A stretch of 61,246 nucleotides of DNA from an uncultured delta proteobacterium (GCA_903907985.1 CAIVQG010000034.1:1-61246); one strand, 5' to 3'. Shown: positions 16,241 to 25,945, numbered from the stretch's first letter. Made by a program: numbers and translations. Notes: generated from the sequence alone by a model not told the origin.

Positions 16241-16256
16241 TGAAAAGTAGTTTAAA
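16241..16256 (+). promoter_or_regulatory. 16-mer shared with ackA upstream region
   Basis: TGAAAAGTAGTTTAAA occurs here directly before the AAAAAGGAGGT ribosome site of dsrA, and again identically at 28752-28767 before ackA. Confidence 0.6.
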
Positions 16257-16269
16257 AAGGAGGTATTTT

Positions 16270-17460
16270 ATGGAGAAATCAAAGACCCCGCTCCTGGACG
16301 AATTGGAAAAGGGCAAGTGGCCCAGTTTCGTTACGGACATGAAGCAGGCGGCGCAAAAGAGTCCCATGGCCGAGGATCTCCTTAGCCAGTTGGAACTTTC
16401 TTACAAAGACAAAATTGGCCATTGGAAACATGGGGGCATTGTCGGCGTTAAGGGCTACGGAGGCGGAGTTATTGGCCGCTATTCAGACCGGCCCGACCTC
16501 TTCCCGAACGTTCAGGCCTTTCACACTATGCGAATCAACCATCCCACGGGGTGGTTCTACAAAACGGACGCTCTGCGCAACCTGTGCGATGTCTGGGATA
16601 AACACGGCAGCGGCCTGACCAACATGCACGGTTCCACAGGTGACGCCATCCTCCTGGGCACAACAACAGAACACATCCAGCCCTGCTTTGATGATCTTTC
16701 CGCAGCCGGATTTGATCTCGGCGGCTCCGGCTCGGCCCTCCGTACGCCCAGCGCCTGCGTTGGACCGGGACGTTGCGAGTGGGCCTGCATCGACAGCCTG
16801 GATGTCTGCTACAATCTCACCATGGAATTTCAGGATAAGATTCACCGCCCCATGTTCCCTTATAAATTCAAGATCAAGGTTTCCGCCTGCCCCAACGACT
16901 GTGTCGCCTCCATCGCCCGCTCTGATTTTTCCATCATCGGAACGTGGAAAGGGAAAATACTCATCAATCCGGCGGAAGTTACCGCCTATGCTTCTTCAGA
17001 CCTGGACATCCAGAAAGAGGTCTGTGACCTCTGCCCGACGAAGTGTATGGAATGGGATTCAAAAGAGCTGAAGATCCACGACGAGGACTGCACCCGTTGC
17101 ATGCACTGCATCAATCTGATGCCTAAAGCACTGCGGCCGGGAAAAGAAAAAGGCGCGACCATCCTGGTCGGCGGCAAAGCACCTATCGTGGAAGGGGCAC
17201 TTCTTTCCTGGGTTATTGTACCTTTTATTAAGCTGGAACCTCCTTACACGGAACTCAAAGAACTGATCGAACGAATCCAGGACTGGTGGGATGAAAACGC
17301 CAAGTCGCGGGAAAGACTCGGCGAACTGATCAAACGCTTAGGCATGAGGGTATTTCTGCGAGGCGTGGGCCTGCCTGCCGTTCCCCAGATGGTCAAGGCG
17401 CCGCGGAGCAATCCTTATGTCTTCTTCTGGCCCGAAGATATTAAACAGGAGGTGAAATAA
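16270..17460 (+). CDS. dsrA: Dissimilatory sulfite reductase alpha subunit
   Basis: Catalytic subunit of the siroheme enzyme that reduces sulfite, acting with DsrB and the substrate carrier DsrC. The 396 residues are of family length. Iron-sulfur/siroheme cysteines are C163 and C169 (ACVGPGRC) and C207 and C211 (CPNDC). An inserted ferredoxin domain has C252, C255, C259 and C274, C277, C280. GGAGGT precedes the ATG. It opens an operon running to dsrP. The presence of dsrD and absence of dsrEFH here point to the reductive type. Confidence 0.97.
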   Translation: MEKSKTPLLDELEKGKWPSFVTDMKQAAQKSPMAEDLLSQLELSYKDKIGHWKHGGIVGVKGYGGGVIGRYSDRPDLFPNVQAFHTMRINHPTGWFYKTDALRNLCDVWDKHGSGLTNMHGSTGDAILLGTTTEHIQPCFDDLSAAGFDLGGSGSALRTPSACVGPGRCEWACIDSLDVCYNLTMEFQDKIHRPMFPYKFKIKVSACPNDCVASIARSDFSIIGTWKGKILINPAEVTAYASSDLDIQKEVCDLCPTKCMEWDSKELKIHDEDCTRCMHCINLMPKALRPGKEKGATILVGGKAPIVEGALLSWVIVPFIKLEPPYTELKELIERIQDWWDENAKSRERLGELIKRLGMRVFLRGVGLPAVPQMVKAPRSNPYVFFWPEDIKQEVK

Positions 17461-17461
17461 A

Positions 17462-18523
17462 ATGGCAAAAACAGATATTGGCCCCCCTGACTATAAAACC
17501 ATGCTGCCACCCGTCATTCAGAGAAACTACGGGAAATGGCTCTATCACGAAATCCTCAAACCGGGCGTGCTCATGCACGTTGCGGAATCGGGAGAAGCAC
17601 TCTATACCGTACGCGCCGGGTCACCGCGACTGGTTTCGACTGATCACATCCGGGAAATATGTGACATCGCCGAAAAATATTGCGACGGTTATCTGCGCTT
17701 TACGAGCCGTAACAATATTGAATTTCTTCTGGACGACAAGGACAAAGTCGAACCCCTGATTGCCGAACTGGCTTCCCGCAACTATCCTGTCGGCGGCACC
17801 GGACACTCCATATCCAACATCGTTCACACTCAGGGATGGGTCCACTGCCACACCCCTGCCACGGATGCCTCGGGACCAGTCAAGGCCCTCATGGATGAGA
17901 TCTATGATTATTTTATCACCTCAACCCTGCCGGCCCACGTCCGGATTGCCCTGGCCTGCTGCCTGAATATGTGCGGCGCCGTTCACTGCTCCGACATCGC
18001 CATTTTGGGAATTCACCGGACAGTTCCTAAACCCGACAACAGCCGTGTGCCGAATATGTGCGAAATACCTTCAACGGTCGCTTCCTGCCCCACTGGCGCC
18101 ATTCGCGGCGACATGAAAAACAAGACCGTCACGGTAAATGATGAAAAGTGCATGTACTGCGGAAATTGCTATACTGTTTGCCCGGCCATGCCCATTGCCG
18201 ATCCGGAAAACGACGGGATCTCCATCTGGGTCGGCGGCAAGGTATCCAATGCCCGGAGTGCGCCCAAGTTTTCCAAATTAGCGATACCCTTCCTTCCCAA
18301 CAATCCGCCGCGTTGGCCGGAGGTTGTAGATGCCGTAAAGAACATTATTGAGGTCTATGCAAGTCATGCCCGAAAGCATGAAAGGGTCGGCGAATGGATC
18401 GAGCGCGTCGGCTGGGAGAGGTTCTTCAGCCTGACCGGCATTCCCTTTACAGACAAGCATATCGACGACTTCGATATGGCAACGGAAACATTCCGGACAT
18501 CAACTCAGTTTAAATGGAGGTGA
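17462..18523 (+). CDS. dsrB: Dissimilatory sulfite reductase beta subunit
   Basis: Forms the alpha2beta2 enzyme with DsrA. The 353 residues include [16 protein letters not shown] near 123-138, the cluster region [14 protein letters not shown] near 165-178, and a ferredoxin domain [16 protein letters not shown] near 221-236. GGAGGTG precedes the ATG one base after dsrA. The last codons of dsrB carry the ribosome site of dsrD. Confidence 0.97.
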   Translation: MAKTDIGPPDYKTMLPPVIQRNYGKWLYHEILKPGVLMHVAESGEALYTVRAGSPRLVSTDHIREICDIAEKYCDGYLRFTSRNNIEFLLDDKDKVEPLIAELASRNYPVGGTGHSISNIVHTQGWVHCHTPATDASGPVKALMDEIYDYFITSTLPAHVRIALACCLNMCGAVHCSDIAILGIHRTVPKPDNSRVPNMCEIPSTVASCPTGAIRGDMKNKTVTVNDEKCMYCGNCYTVCPAMPIADPENDGISIWVGGKVSNARSAPKFSKLAIPFLPNNPPRWPEVVDAVKNIIEVYASHARKHERVGEWIERVGWERFFSLTGIPFTDKHIDDFDMATETFRTSTQFKWR

Positions 18524-18525
18524 AT

Positions 18526-18765
18526 ATGAGTGAAGAACTGAAAAAGCGAATCACCGATTTATTCCATGAAAAGTCCAAAGGCGACAAAAAGATGTTCTAC
18601 ATCCGCGATGTCACCAAGTGGTTGCCGGATGAAGACCGGCATGCCATTCAGAATGCCGTAAAGGTGCTACTCGATGAAGAAGTGCTCGTATATTGGTCAA
18701 GCGGCAGTAGTTCGTACATAATGTTGCCCGAGTTTTTTCCCAAGGAAGAAGGAACCTGCTCTTAA
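18526..18765 (+). CDS. dsrD: DsrD, winged-helix activator of sulfite reductase
   Basis: A 79-residue protein of the DsrD family, which occurs almost only in sulfate/sulfite reducers and has been reported to stimulate DsrAB activity. The body KKMFYIRDVTKWLPDEDRH is family-typical. Start chosen at the second ATG because GGAGGTG lies four bases before it. Its presence marks the operon as a reductive system. Confidence 0.93.
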   Translation: MSEELKKRITDLFHEKSKGDKKMFYIRDVTKWLPDEDRHAIQNAVKVLLDEEVLVYWSSGSSSYIMLPEFFPKEEGTCS

Positions 18766-18778
18766 GAGGTAATGGATT

Positions 18779-20224
18779 ATGAACCGATCATGCCCGCGTC
18801 TGGTTGTAGCCGCCCTGCGGGGCGGGGCTGGAAAAACAACTCTGTCTGTGGCTATGGCTGTTGCCCTGCAAAAACGGGGCATTTCCGTCGTACCCTTCAA
18901 AAAGGGACCTGATTATATCGATGCGGCCTGGCTTACCCTGGCGGCATCGAAACCGTGTTGCAACCTGGATACTTTTTTGATGAGCCAAGAGCAGGTTGTC
19001 CGCTCTTTTTCACGCCATGCCACGGAAGGAACCGTTTCTCTCATTGAAGGCAACCGGGGACTCTTCGATGGGGTTAATGCCGAGGGGGAATTCAGCACAG
19101 CCCAACTCGCCAAACTCCTCAACGCTCCTGTTATTCTGGTTGTCGACTGCGACAAAGTTACACGTACAGCTGCTGCGATGGTCATGGGATGCCAAAGTCT
19201 GGATCCCGAAGTGGATATCCGGGGGGTCATCCTGAGCCGGGTAAACGGCAGCCGTCATGCGGCAGTCATCTGTCAGTCCATTGAGGAATCCTGCCATCTG
19301 CCCGTTTACGGTATAGTGCCACGGATGACGGATCTTCCCTTTACGGATCGGCACCTGGGATTGATTCCCCCTCAGGAACACGACCGCATTCAAAGGGCAT
19401 TAGACCGGGCAGGTGTTATAGCTGAAGATTATATGGACATTCCGGGATTGCTCCGGATTGCCGAAAGTGCATCACCCTGGGGAATCGATGCATTCCCTCA
19501 TCAGGCCATCCCCGGCAAAACCGGTGAAAAGCCTGTAAGGATTGGAGTGATCAAAGATGCTGCATTTCAGTTTTATTATTCCGAAAATATTGAGGCACTA
19601 ATCGATTGCGGGGCCCAGATAGTCCAGATAAGCGCCCTGGACGAAAAAATCCTGCCGGACGTAGATGCTTTATACATCGGCGGTGGTTTTCCCGAAACCC
19701 AGGCCAGACAACTCGTACAAAACGAATCTTTTCGCCGCTCCCTGCGAGCGGAAGCGGAAGCGGGGCTTCCGATCTATGCTGAATGTGGAGGATTCATATA
19801 CCTTGGCGAATCCCTGACTATCGGCGATGAACACTATCCGATGGTTGGCGCTTTGTCTGTCACCTTCGGAATGGAAAAACGACCGCAGGGACACGGGTAT
19901 ACTACACTGTCCGTGGATCGGGAAAATCCTTTTTTCCCCATCGGCACGAAGATCAGCGGCCATGAATTTCATTACTGCCGGATTCTCTCCCTGCAGGAGG
20001 AGGGAGGACATACAGCCTACCGGGTCCTCCGGGGGACAGGGATGGACGGCCACAGAGACGGTTTATGCCGGAAAAATATTCTCGCGGGATTCACGCACCT
20101 GCATGCCCTGGGAACTCCTCTGTGGGCCGAAGCCATGGTTTGCAAAGCCAAACAGTACCGTGCCGCGAGACAGAATGAAGTAGTTTATTCCCCTTTAAAA
20201 AAAGGAGATGCAGGAAGATTTTGA
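18779..20224 (+). CDS. dsrN: DsrN, cobyrinate a,c-diamide synthase-like siroheme amidase
   Basis: Family members amidate tetrapyrrole side chains with glutamine and ATP. In dsr loci the enzyme is thought to make siroheme amide for DsrAB. The 481 residues have the P-loop RGGAGKTTLS at about 14-23, an ATP-grasp-free CobB N-domain, and a class I glutamine amidotransferase end with the Cys of YAECGGFIYLGE near 341 and the His of SGHEFHYC near 400. It lies 13 bases after dsrD. A cobalamin role is possible, but the context favours siroheme. Confidence 0.92.
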   Translation: MNRSCPRLVVAALRGGAGKTTLSVAMAVALQKRGISVVPFKKGPDYIDAAWLTLAASKPCCNLDTFLMSQEQVVRSFSRHATEGTVSLIEGNRGLFDGVNAEGEFSTAQLAKLLNAPVILVVDCDKVTRTAAAMVMGCQSLDPEVDIRGVILSRVNGSRHAAVICQSIEESCHLPVYGIVPRMTDLPFTDRHLGLIPPQEHDRIQRALDRAGVIAEDYMDIPGLLRIAESASPWGIDAFPHQAIPGKTGEKPVRIGVIKDAAFQFYYSENIEALIDCGAQIVQISALDEKILPDVDALYIGGGFPETQARQLVQNESFRRSLRAEAEAGLPIYAECGGFIYLGESLTIGDEHYPMVGALSVTFGMEKRPQGHGYTTLSVDRENPFFPIGTKISGHEFHYCRILSLQEEGGHTAYRVLRGTGMDGHRDGLCRKNILAGFTHLHALGTPLWAEAMVCKAKQYRAARQNEVVYSPLKKGDAGRF

Positions 20225-20266
20225 AAAATAATTAATAAATATTTAATACAATAGGAGGTTTCTAAC

Positions 20267-20587
20267 ATGCCGCAAATAGAATTAGCAGGCAAAATTTACG
20301 AAGTGGATGAAGATGGGTTTCTGCAGGAGCTCGATAAATGGAATGAAGAGTTCGCCCAGGCCTACGCTCATACAGAAGACATTGAAGGTACTCTCACAGA
20401 TGAACACTGGAAACTTATCAATTATCTGAGGAATTACTTCCAGCAGTTCGGCATTGCTCCCATGGTCCGCAAAGTTTGCAAGGACAATGGGATAGACATG
20501 AAGAAGCTTTATGAACTCTTTCCCACAGGTCCGGCAAAAGGCGCCTGCAAGCTGGCAGGTTTGTCGAAACCGACAGGTTGCGTCTAA
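20267..20587 (+). CDS. dsrC: DsrC, sulfur-carrier protein of sulfite reduction
   Basis: DsrC carries the sulfur from DsrAB as a trisulfide between two cysteines, which is then reduced by DsrMKJOP. The 106 residues keep both: Cys94 in GACKLAGLS and the penultimate Cys105 in the flexible C-terminal arm. GGAGG precedes the ATG. Having dsrC within the operon, directly before two DsrMK-type gene pairs, is notable because dsrC is often encoded elsewhere. Confidence 0.96.
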   Translation: MPQIELAGKIYEVDEDGFLQELDKWNEEFAQAYAHTEDIEGTLTDEHWKLINYLRNYFQQFGIAPMVRKVCKDNGIDMKKLYELFPTGPAKGACKLAGLSKPTGCV

Positions 20588-20604
20588 GAAGAGGAAGCAT
20601 TCTA

Positions 20605-21549
20605 ATGGGATTCTATATTTTATCATATGTGTGCATTGCCGTGTTCATCGGGGCTACCGGTTGCCTGATTTACAGGCAAATCACCCTGCCCCTGCATGTC
20701 CGCTGGGAGATATATCCGGTCAGGCATGAAACAACAGCCCGGGTGGCCTATGGCGGCTCCTACATGGAAGAGGTGAACTGGTGGAACAATGAATATAAAA
20801 GTTCGCACATCAATGAGCTCAAATACATGGTACCGGAAATTCTATTCCTCAGAGGATTGTGGAAGGAAAACAGAAGCCTCTGGTTGGTCTCCTTCCCTTT
20901 TCATTTCGGCATGTATTTGATGATTGCCACCTTCGGGCTGCTATTGCTTCATGCCGTCATCACGCTAGGAGGATTTCCGGCTTTTACAGCAGGCAACGCT
21001 GACGAAGCCCTGCTTTCCGGCCTGATCGCCGCCACTGGATGGAGCGGCCTGATAATGGGAAATATCGGAAGTCTAGGAATTCTTTACAAACGTCTTACCG
21101 ATCGGGAAATGAGAATTTATTCTTCTTTTGCTGATTATTTCAATATCCTTTTTATCTTTATTTTTTTCCTTGCCGCTTTAATTACCTGTCTTCTTGGCGA
21201 TCCGCTTCTGGAAGGTGCAAAGGCTTACACATTTGGCCTGCTGACAGGTGGACATTCGCCGCATCCATACGTACCGGGTCAAACCGTCTTCGGGAGGACA
21301 ACCATCGTATTGGCATCGCTTCTCGTCGCCTATATTCCGCTCACACACATGTCCCACATGTATATGAAGTATTTCCTCTATCACAAGGTCAAATGGGATG
21401 ATGCCCCGAACCAGCGGGGCGGCAAGATCGAATCCGCCATCATGCGGAATCTGGATTTAAAACCGACATGGCAGGCCAAACATGTTGGAGCGGACGGACA
21501 AAAATCCTGGCATGACATTGCGACTTCGGCGCCCAAGGAGATGAAATGA
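20605..21549 (+). CDS. DsrM-like membrane cytochrome b subunit (first pair)
   Basis: A 314-residue protein of the NarI/DsrM type with about five helices, probably binding haem b and handling menaquinol. Histidines suited as ligands are in FPFHFGMYLMI near 103 and PLTHMSHMYMKYF near 260. The N-terminus has only one helix and a long loop (residues 30-85), unlike DsrM at 23190. Start at ATG 20605 with AAGAGGAAG upstream. It overlaps the next gene by four bases, so the two make one complex, resembling DsrMK2 or Tmc/Hme-type modules. Confidence 0.8.
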   Translation: MGFYILSYVCIAVFIGATGCLIYRQITLPLHVRWEIYPVRHETTARVAYGGSYMEEVNWWNNEYKSSHINELKYMVPEILFLRGLWKENRSLWLVSFPFHFGMYLMIATFGLLLLHAVITLGGFPAFTAGNADEALLSGLIAATGWSGLIMGNIGSLGILYKRLTDREMRIYSSFADYFNILFIFIFFLAALITCLLGDPLLEGAKAYTFGLLTGGHSPHPYVPGQTVFGRTTIVLASLLVAYIPLTHMSHMYMKYFLYHKVKWDDAPNQRGGKIESAIMRNLDLKPTWQAKHVGADGQKSWHDIATSAPKEMK

Positions 21550-23159
21550 AAAAATCTCTGAAACCGTCAGACATCGCTAAACCGTCGGACTGCTTATGTC
21601 ACATTGAGCAAGGTGAGCTCTCGCCACTTCCTCCTCCCTATGAGGATTTTAATCAGGCAACCATTACCGTCCTGAAACCGGAAAAAATCAAGAACATTGA
21701 ATCCTCCCTAGATGACACGGTGGCCATAGGCATCCCCAAGCCCGCAAGTCCGGAAGAAGAGGAAAAGCTGGTTAGCCAGTTTCTCTCGGGGCTGAAAAAA
21801 CTTTTCGAGAGGGATAATAACTGGACTTTTTTACAGCCCCTGATGCTTTCCATGGAACACTGCGCCAAATGCCAGACTTGTTCCGCTGCTTGTCCTATCT
21901 ATGAGACGAGTGGCCGGAAGGAAATTTACCGGCCAATCTTTCGGTCAGAGGTATTGCGTCGGATTTACAAGAAATATCTCAAACCGGGCGGAAGAATCAC
22001 CGCCAAGTTGACCGGAGACATCGATCTGAACTGGACAACCATTGCCCGTCTGGCCGAATTATCCTATCGCTGCACTCTTTGCCGACGCTGTGCCACGGTT
22101 TGCCCGATCGGAGTGGATAACGGACTCATCAATCACGAAATTCGCAAGCTCTTCTCCCAGGAAATGGGCATCGCCCCCAAAGAGATCCACGAAAAGGGTT
22201 CCCTCCAGCATCTCCGCGTCGGCTCTACCACCGGCATGAACTCCCTGGCGGCAAAAGACAGCGCCGAGTTCATCCAGGAGGAGATGGAAGAGATTACGGG
22301 CTATAAAGTCGAAATCCCCTGGGATGTCGAAGGCGCGGACATTCTACTGCTCCACAATGCAGGGGAAATGCTGGCCTGGCCGGAAAATGTCGGAGCTTTT
22401 GCCATCATTTTTCAGGCGGCTGGAATTTCGTGGACGCTTTCTTCAGAGGCAGCCGGTTACGACGCTGTCAACTACGGTCTTTGGTATGACGATGTTCAAT
22501 TTTCGCGTGTTGCCGTTAAACATGCCGATATCGCCCGGAGACTGAAGGTCAAGAAGATCGTCATCGGCGAATGCGGACATGCGCATAAAGCGCTGACGGT
22601 CATTGCCGACCGTCTGTTAACGGGAGATCTTAATATCCCGCGCGAATCGGCAATGGTCACGTTGGAGAATATTGTCCTCGGCGGGAAATTGCAGTTTGAT
22701 CCCAGTAAAAACAATTTCCCCGTAACCCTGCATGATCCCTGCAATATCGTAAGGTCTATGGGAATCGTTGAGCCCCAGCGGCGTATCCTCCGGAAGATCG
22801 CTCCGCGATTCCGGGAAATGACGCCTCATGGGGTGGAAAACTACTGTTGCGGCGGTGGTTCCGGGTTCGCCATCATGTCGGGATATAATTTTGGGCAGTG
22901 GCGCAATCTGGTCAGTTCTCGCCGGAAGTTCCTGCAGATTCTAAATGCCTTTCATGATGAACCGCAGGATATTCCAAAATATGTCTGTGCACCCTGCTCT
23001 AACTGTAAAGGATCTATCCGGGACATAACAGACTATTACCACGCAGAAGAACGCAGCGGTCTGCATTACGGCGGACTGGTGGAATTGATCATCAATGCGC
23101 TGGCAGGCATGAAAAAACCAATGATCCGCTTCGGCGAAAAACCATCATGGGAACCATGA
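21546..23159 (+). CDS. DsrK-like iron-sulfur subunit with CCG domains (first pair)
   Basis: A 537-residue HdrD-type protein. Two 4Fe-4S motifs are CAKCQTCSAACPIYE near 110 and CTLCRRCATVCPIGV near 178. Two CCG-like regions follow, the second reading NYCCGGGSGF near 435, which ligates the special catalytic cluster that reduces disulfides or trisulfides. It is a paralogue of DsrK (24182-25786), with which it shares the FHDSCNPAR-like block. Role proposed: a second quinol:DsrC or thiol oxidoreductase. Confidence 0.82.
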   Translation: MKKSLKPSDIAKPSDCLCHIEQGELSPLPPPYEDFNQATITVLKPEKIKNIESSLDDTVAIGIPKPASPEEEEKLVSQFLSGLKKLFERDNNWTFLQPLMLSMEHCAKCQTCSAACPIYETSGRKEIYRPIFRSEVLRRIYKKYLKPGGRITAKLTGDIDLNWTTIARLAELSYRCTLCRRCATVCPIGVDNGLINHEIRKLFSQEMGIAPKEIHEKGSLQHLRVGSTTGMNSLAAKDSAEFIQEEMEEITGYKVEIPWDVEGADILLLHNAGEMLAWPENVGAFAIIFQAAGISWTLSSEAAGYDAVNYGLWYDDVQFSRVAVKHADIARRLKVKKIVIGECGHAHKALTVIADRLLTGDLNIPRESAMVTLENIVLGGKLQFDPSKNNFPVTLHDPCNIVRSMGIVEPQRRILRKIAPRFREMTPHGVENYCCGGGSGFAIMSGYNFGQWRNLVSSRRKFLQILNAFHDEPQDIPKYVCAPCSNCKGSIRDITDYYHAEERSGLHYGGLVELIINALAGMKKPMIRFGEKPSWEP

Positions 23160-23189
23160 TCAGCAAATAAGGAAGGTCCAGCATCCATT

Positions 23190-24179
23190 ATGAACCTTTT
23201 AATATCAATCGTCGCTATCTTGATCCTGACCCTGCTGGCACTGGGGATAGCTTTAAGTCAGAACATGGCCTATCTTCTGACCGTTATTCTGCCTTATGTT
23301 GCCTTTGCAGCTTTTCTGGCCGGGTTTGTTTACCGCGTTATAAAATGGGGCGCCTCCCCCGTTCCTTTCCGCATTCCCACCACGTGCGGCCAGGGAAAAT
23401 CACTACCCTGGATCCAGACCAATCCGCTGGAAAATCCATCAGGATGTTGGGGCGTAATCGGAAGAATGGCCCAGGAGATATTCCTGTTTCGGTCTCTTTT
23501 TCGCAATACGGACGTGGCGATTATTGAAGGGCGGCCCGTCTACGGCAGCGCCAAATGGCTCTGGTTTTTCGGTATTTTGTTCCACTGGTCGTTCTTGATT
23601 ATCGTGCTGCGCCACCTGCGTTTTTTCATTGAACCGATAGCCTCCTGGATCGGCGTTCTTTCTGCGTTGGACGGCTTCTTCGAGATCGGCATCCCGACCC
23701 TATATCTGAGTGATGCCACACTTCTCGCCGGGCTCACGTTCCTCTTCCTGCGCCGGGTGGTTGTCCCGCAGGTGCGTTACATTTCCTTGTTTACGGATTA
23801 TTTTTCTCTGCTGCTGATCGCCGGCGTGATAAGCACAGGCCTCCTGCTGAGACACTTTTTCCCCACCGATCTCAACGCAGTGAAAACTCTCGCCCTGGGG
23901 TGGATCACCTTTTCGCCTGTTATCCCCCATAAGGTCAGCGCCTTTTTTTACATTCACCTGTGCTTCGTTTTTACTCTATTGGCCTGGTTTCCCTTAAGCA
24001 AACTCATGCATGCCGGAGGAATATTTCTGAGCCCGACCCGCAACATGACCAACAACAGCCGCAGACAGCGGCATATCAATCCCTGGAATGCGCCGGTTAA
24101 AGTCCATACCTACGAGGAATACGAGGATGAGTTCCGGGATAAAATGAAAGCGTCGGGATTACCCGTGGAAAAGGAGTAG
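23190..24179 (+). CDS. dsrM: DsrM, membrane cytochrome b of the sulfite reduction complex
   Basis: The quinone-facing haem b subunit of DsrMKJOP. The 329 residues begin with two helices, then QTNPLENPSGCWGVIGRMAQEIFLFRSLFRNT and HWSFLIIVLRHLRFF, typical of DsrM. A third conserved stretch is FYIHLCFVFTLLAWFPLSKLMHAGGIFLSPTRN near 250-285. It lies 30 bases after the first DsrK-like gene and two bases before dsrK. Confidence 0.93.
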   Translation: MNLLISIVAILILTLLALGIALSQNMAYLLTVILPYVAFAAFLAGFVYRVIKWGASPVPFRIPTTCGQGKSLPWIQTNPLENPSGCWGVIGRMAQEIFLFRSLFRNTDVAIIEGRPVYGSAKWLWFFGILFHWSFLIIVLRHLRFFIEPIASWIGVLSALDGFFEIGIPTLYLSDATLLAGLTFLFLRRVVVPQVRYISLFTDYFSLLLIAGVISTGLLLRHFFPTDLNAVKTLALGWITFSPVIPHKVSAFFYIHLCFVFTLLAWFPLSKLMHAGGIFLSPTRNMTNNSRRQRHINPWNAPVKVHTYEEYEDEFRDKMKASGLPVEKE

Positions 24180-24181
24180 CC

Positions 24182-25786
24182 GTGTCGTTTGCCAAGATAC
24201 CCAAACCGGATCAGTTGATTTCAATAAGCTATACGCCACCGAAAACAGGCTGGATGGACACACCTGTCGATTTCCGGCCGGGAACCTGGAGCTACAGCGG
24301 AGCCGCCAAAAACCTGACCTACCTGGATATTCCGAACCCGCGGGCCTGGCAGCCCGCAGACCTTGACTGGAAGCTGCCGGATAACTGGCAGGAGATCATC
24401 CTGGCGGGCATGAAGGAGCGCCTGGAAAAATATCGTTCCTTCCGCCTCTTTATGGATCTCTGCGTTCGCTGCGGCGCCTGTGCAGATAAATGCCATTTCT
24501 ATATCGGCTCCGGCGACCCCAAGAATATGCCGGTATTGCGGGCGGAGCTTCTGCGCTCGGTCTATCGGCGCTACTTTACGACATCGGGCAAGCTTTTCGG
24601 CAGACTCGCCGGCGCCCGCAACCTGACCGTCGCCGTTTTGAAAGAATGGTTCTACTATTTCCATCAGTGCACGGAGTGCCGCCGGTGTTCCGCTTTCTGC
24701 CCCTTCGGCATCGACCAGGCGGAAATTACCATGATGGGCAGGGAACTTCTCAATCTCGTCGGTTGCAATATCAACTGGGTTATCGAACCGGTAGCCAATT
24801 GTTTCCGGACGGGCAACCACCTGGGCATTCAGCCCGGCGGCATTAAGGATATGCTCGAATTCATGGCCGATGATATTGAAGACCGGACGGGCGTCCGGGT
24901 GAACGTGCCTATCAACAAGAAAGGCGCCGACATCCTCTTTGTTACTCCGTCGGGCGATTACTTTGCCGATCCGGGAACGTTTACCTGCATGGGTTACCTG
25001 ATGCTCTTCCACGAAATCGGTCTCAATTATACCTTCAGCACCTATGCCTCCGAAGGGGGAAACTTCGGTCTTTTCACCTCGGCCGAAATGGTCAAGCGCC
25101 TCAATGCCAAAATCTACGCCGAGGCAAAGCGGCTCGGCGTTAAATGGATTATCGGCGGCGAATGCGGCCATATGTGGCGGGTGATCCATCAATACATGGA
25201 CACAATGAACGGTCCCGCCGATTTTCTGGAAGAACCCGTCTCCCCCATCACGGGGACCCGCTTTGAAAATGCCCGTGCCACAAAGATGGTTCATATCACT
25301 GAATTCACCGCCGACCTGATCCGCAACGGCAAGCTGAAACTAGATCCTCAGCGCAACGACCATTTAAAACTTACCTTTCACGATTCGTGCAATCCCGCCC
25401 GGGCCATGGGTCTTTTCGAAGAACCGCGATATATCATTAAAAACACCTGCAATAATTTCTATGAGATGGCGGAGGATACGATCCGGGAAAAGACCCTGTG
25501 CTGCGGCGCCGGCGCGGGGCTGGGAAACGATGAAAATATGGAGATGCGGATGCGGGGCGGAATGCCCCGGGCTATGGCCGTCCGGGATGTCGTCAAAAAG
25601 CACGGCGTGAATCGTCTGGGTTGCATCTGCGCAATTGACCGGGCGACACTGACATCGCTTATGGATTACTGGGTGCCGGGAGTCACGGTCATGGGAGTCC
25701 ACGAACTTCTGGCCAACGCCCTGATCATGACGGGAGAAAAAGAACGGAGTACCGATCTGCGCGGAGAGACACTGGTCGGCTGTTGA
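24182..25786 (+). CDS. dsrK: DsrK, catalytic iron-sulfur subunit
   Basis: Reduces the DsrC trisulfide with electrons from DsrM. The 534 residues have the family N-terminus (PKTGWMDTPVDFRPG), 4Fe-4S motifs CVRCGACADKCHFYI near 98 and CTECRRCSAFCPFGI near 162, and the CCG region TLCCGAGAGLG near 440. GTG start after AAGGAG. The final residues and the stop codon come from an inserted repeat element (25781-25896), so the original C-terminus was probably slightly different. Confidence 0.95.
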   Translation: MSFAKIPKPDQLISISYTPPKTGWMDTPVDFRPGTWSYSGAAKNLTYLDIPNPRAWQPADLDWKLPDNWQEIILAGMKERLEKYRSFRLFMDLCVRCGACADKCHFYIGSGDPKNMPVLRAELLRSVYRRYFTTSGKLFGRLAGARNLTVAVLKEWFYYFHQCTECRRCSAFCPFGIDQAEITMMGRELLNLVGCNINWVIEPVANCFRTGNHLGIQPGGIKDMLEFMADDIEDRTGVRVNVPINKKGADILFVTPSGDYFADPGTFTCMGYLMLFHEIGLNYTFSTYASEGGNFGLFTSAEMVKRLNAKIYAEAKRLGVKWIIGGECGHMWRVIHQYMDTMNGPADFLEEPVSPITGTRFENARATKMVHITEFTADLIRNGKLKLDPQRNDHLKLTFHDSCNPARAMGLFEEPRYIIKNTCNNFYEMAEDTIREKTLCCGAGAGLGNDENMEMRMRGGMPRAMAVRDVVKKHGVNRLGCICAIDRATLTSLMDYWVPGVTVMGVHELLANALIMTGEKERSTDLRGETLVGC

Positions 25787-25896
25787 AAAACACTCATCTG
25801 CGGCGTTGTGCTGCAAATCATATCGCTCAACGTATTTTATAATACGCCTCACGATCTGATTTTTGCATGCCTTGCATCTGAATGTTTTTGAACAAC
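25781..25896. repeat. Inverted-repeat element (MITE/REP-like) between dsrK and dsrJ
   Basis: About 116 bases bounded by imperfect inverted ends, TGTTGAAAAACACTCATCTG and CATCTGAATGTTTTTGAACA. The centre has a further CGTATT-TTAT-AATACG dyad. I recognise this kind of repeat from deltaproteobacterial genomes (unverified). It provides the dsrK stop codon and separates dsrJ from the operon front by 138 bases. Confidence 0.75.
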
Positions 25897-25945
25897 CTCA
25901 AAGAAGAGGACAATATTTTTAGGGATGACGGACAGGAAGCGGAAA

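Larger units (their letters stand above)
15834..16269 (+). other. dsrA promoter and long leader region
   Basis: No gene lies in these 436 bases. They contain the operator-like ATACTGATGAATATT (15966-15980), a TTGTTA and TATAAA pair (15995-16000, 16019-16024) giving a start near 16031, and a leader of about 240 bases. The leader holds interleaved 6-base pairings at 16035-16084, a TAATGT/ACATTA hairpin near 16150-16175, and the 16-mer shared with ackA just before the ribosome site. Confidence 0.6.

Noticed and set aside
24221-25294. 357-codon minus-strand frame opposite dsrK
   Set aside because: A shadow frame of a GC-biased coding region; dsrK on the plus strand has all catalytic motifs.
25364-25852. 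Long minus-strand frame across the dsrK end and the inverted repeat
   Set aside because: It is antisense to dsrK, and its N-terminal part is a translation of the repeat element; no ribosome site or family likeness.
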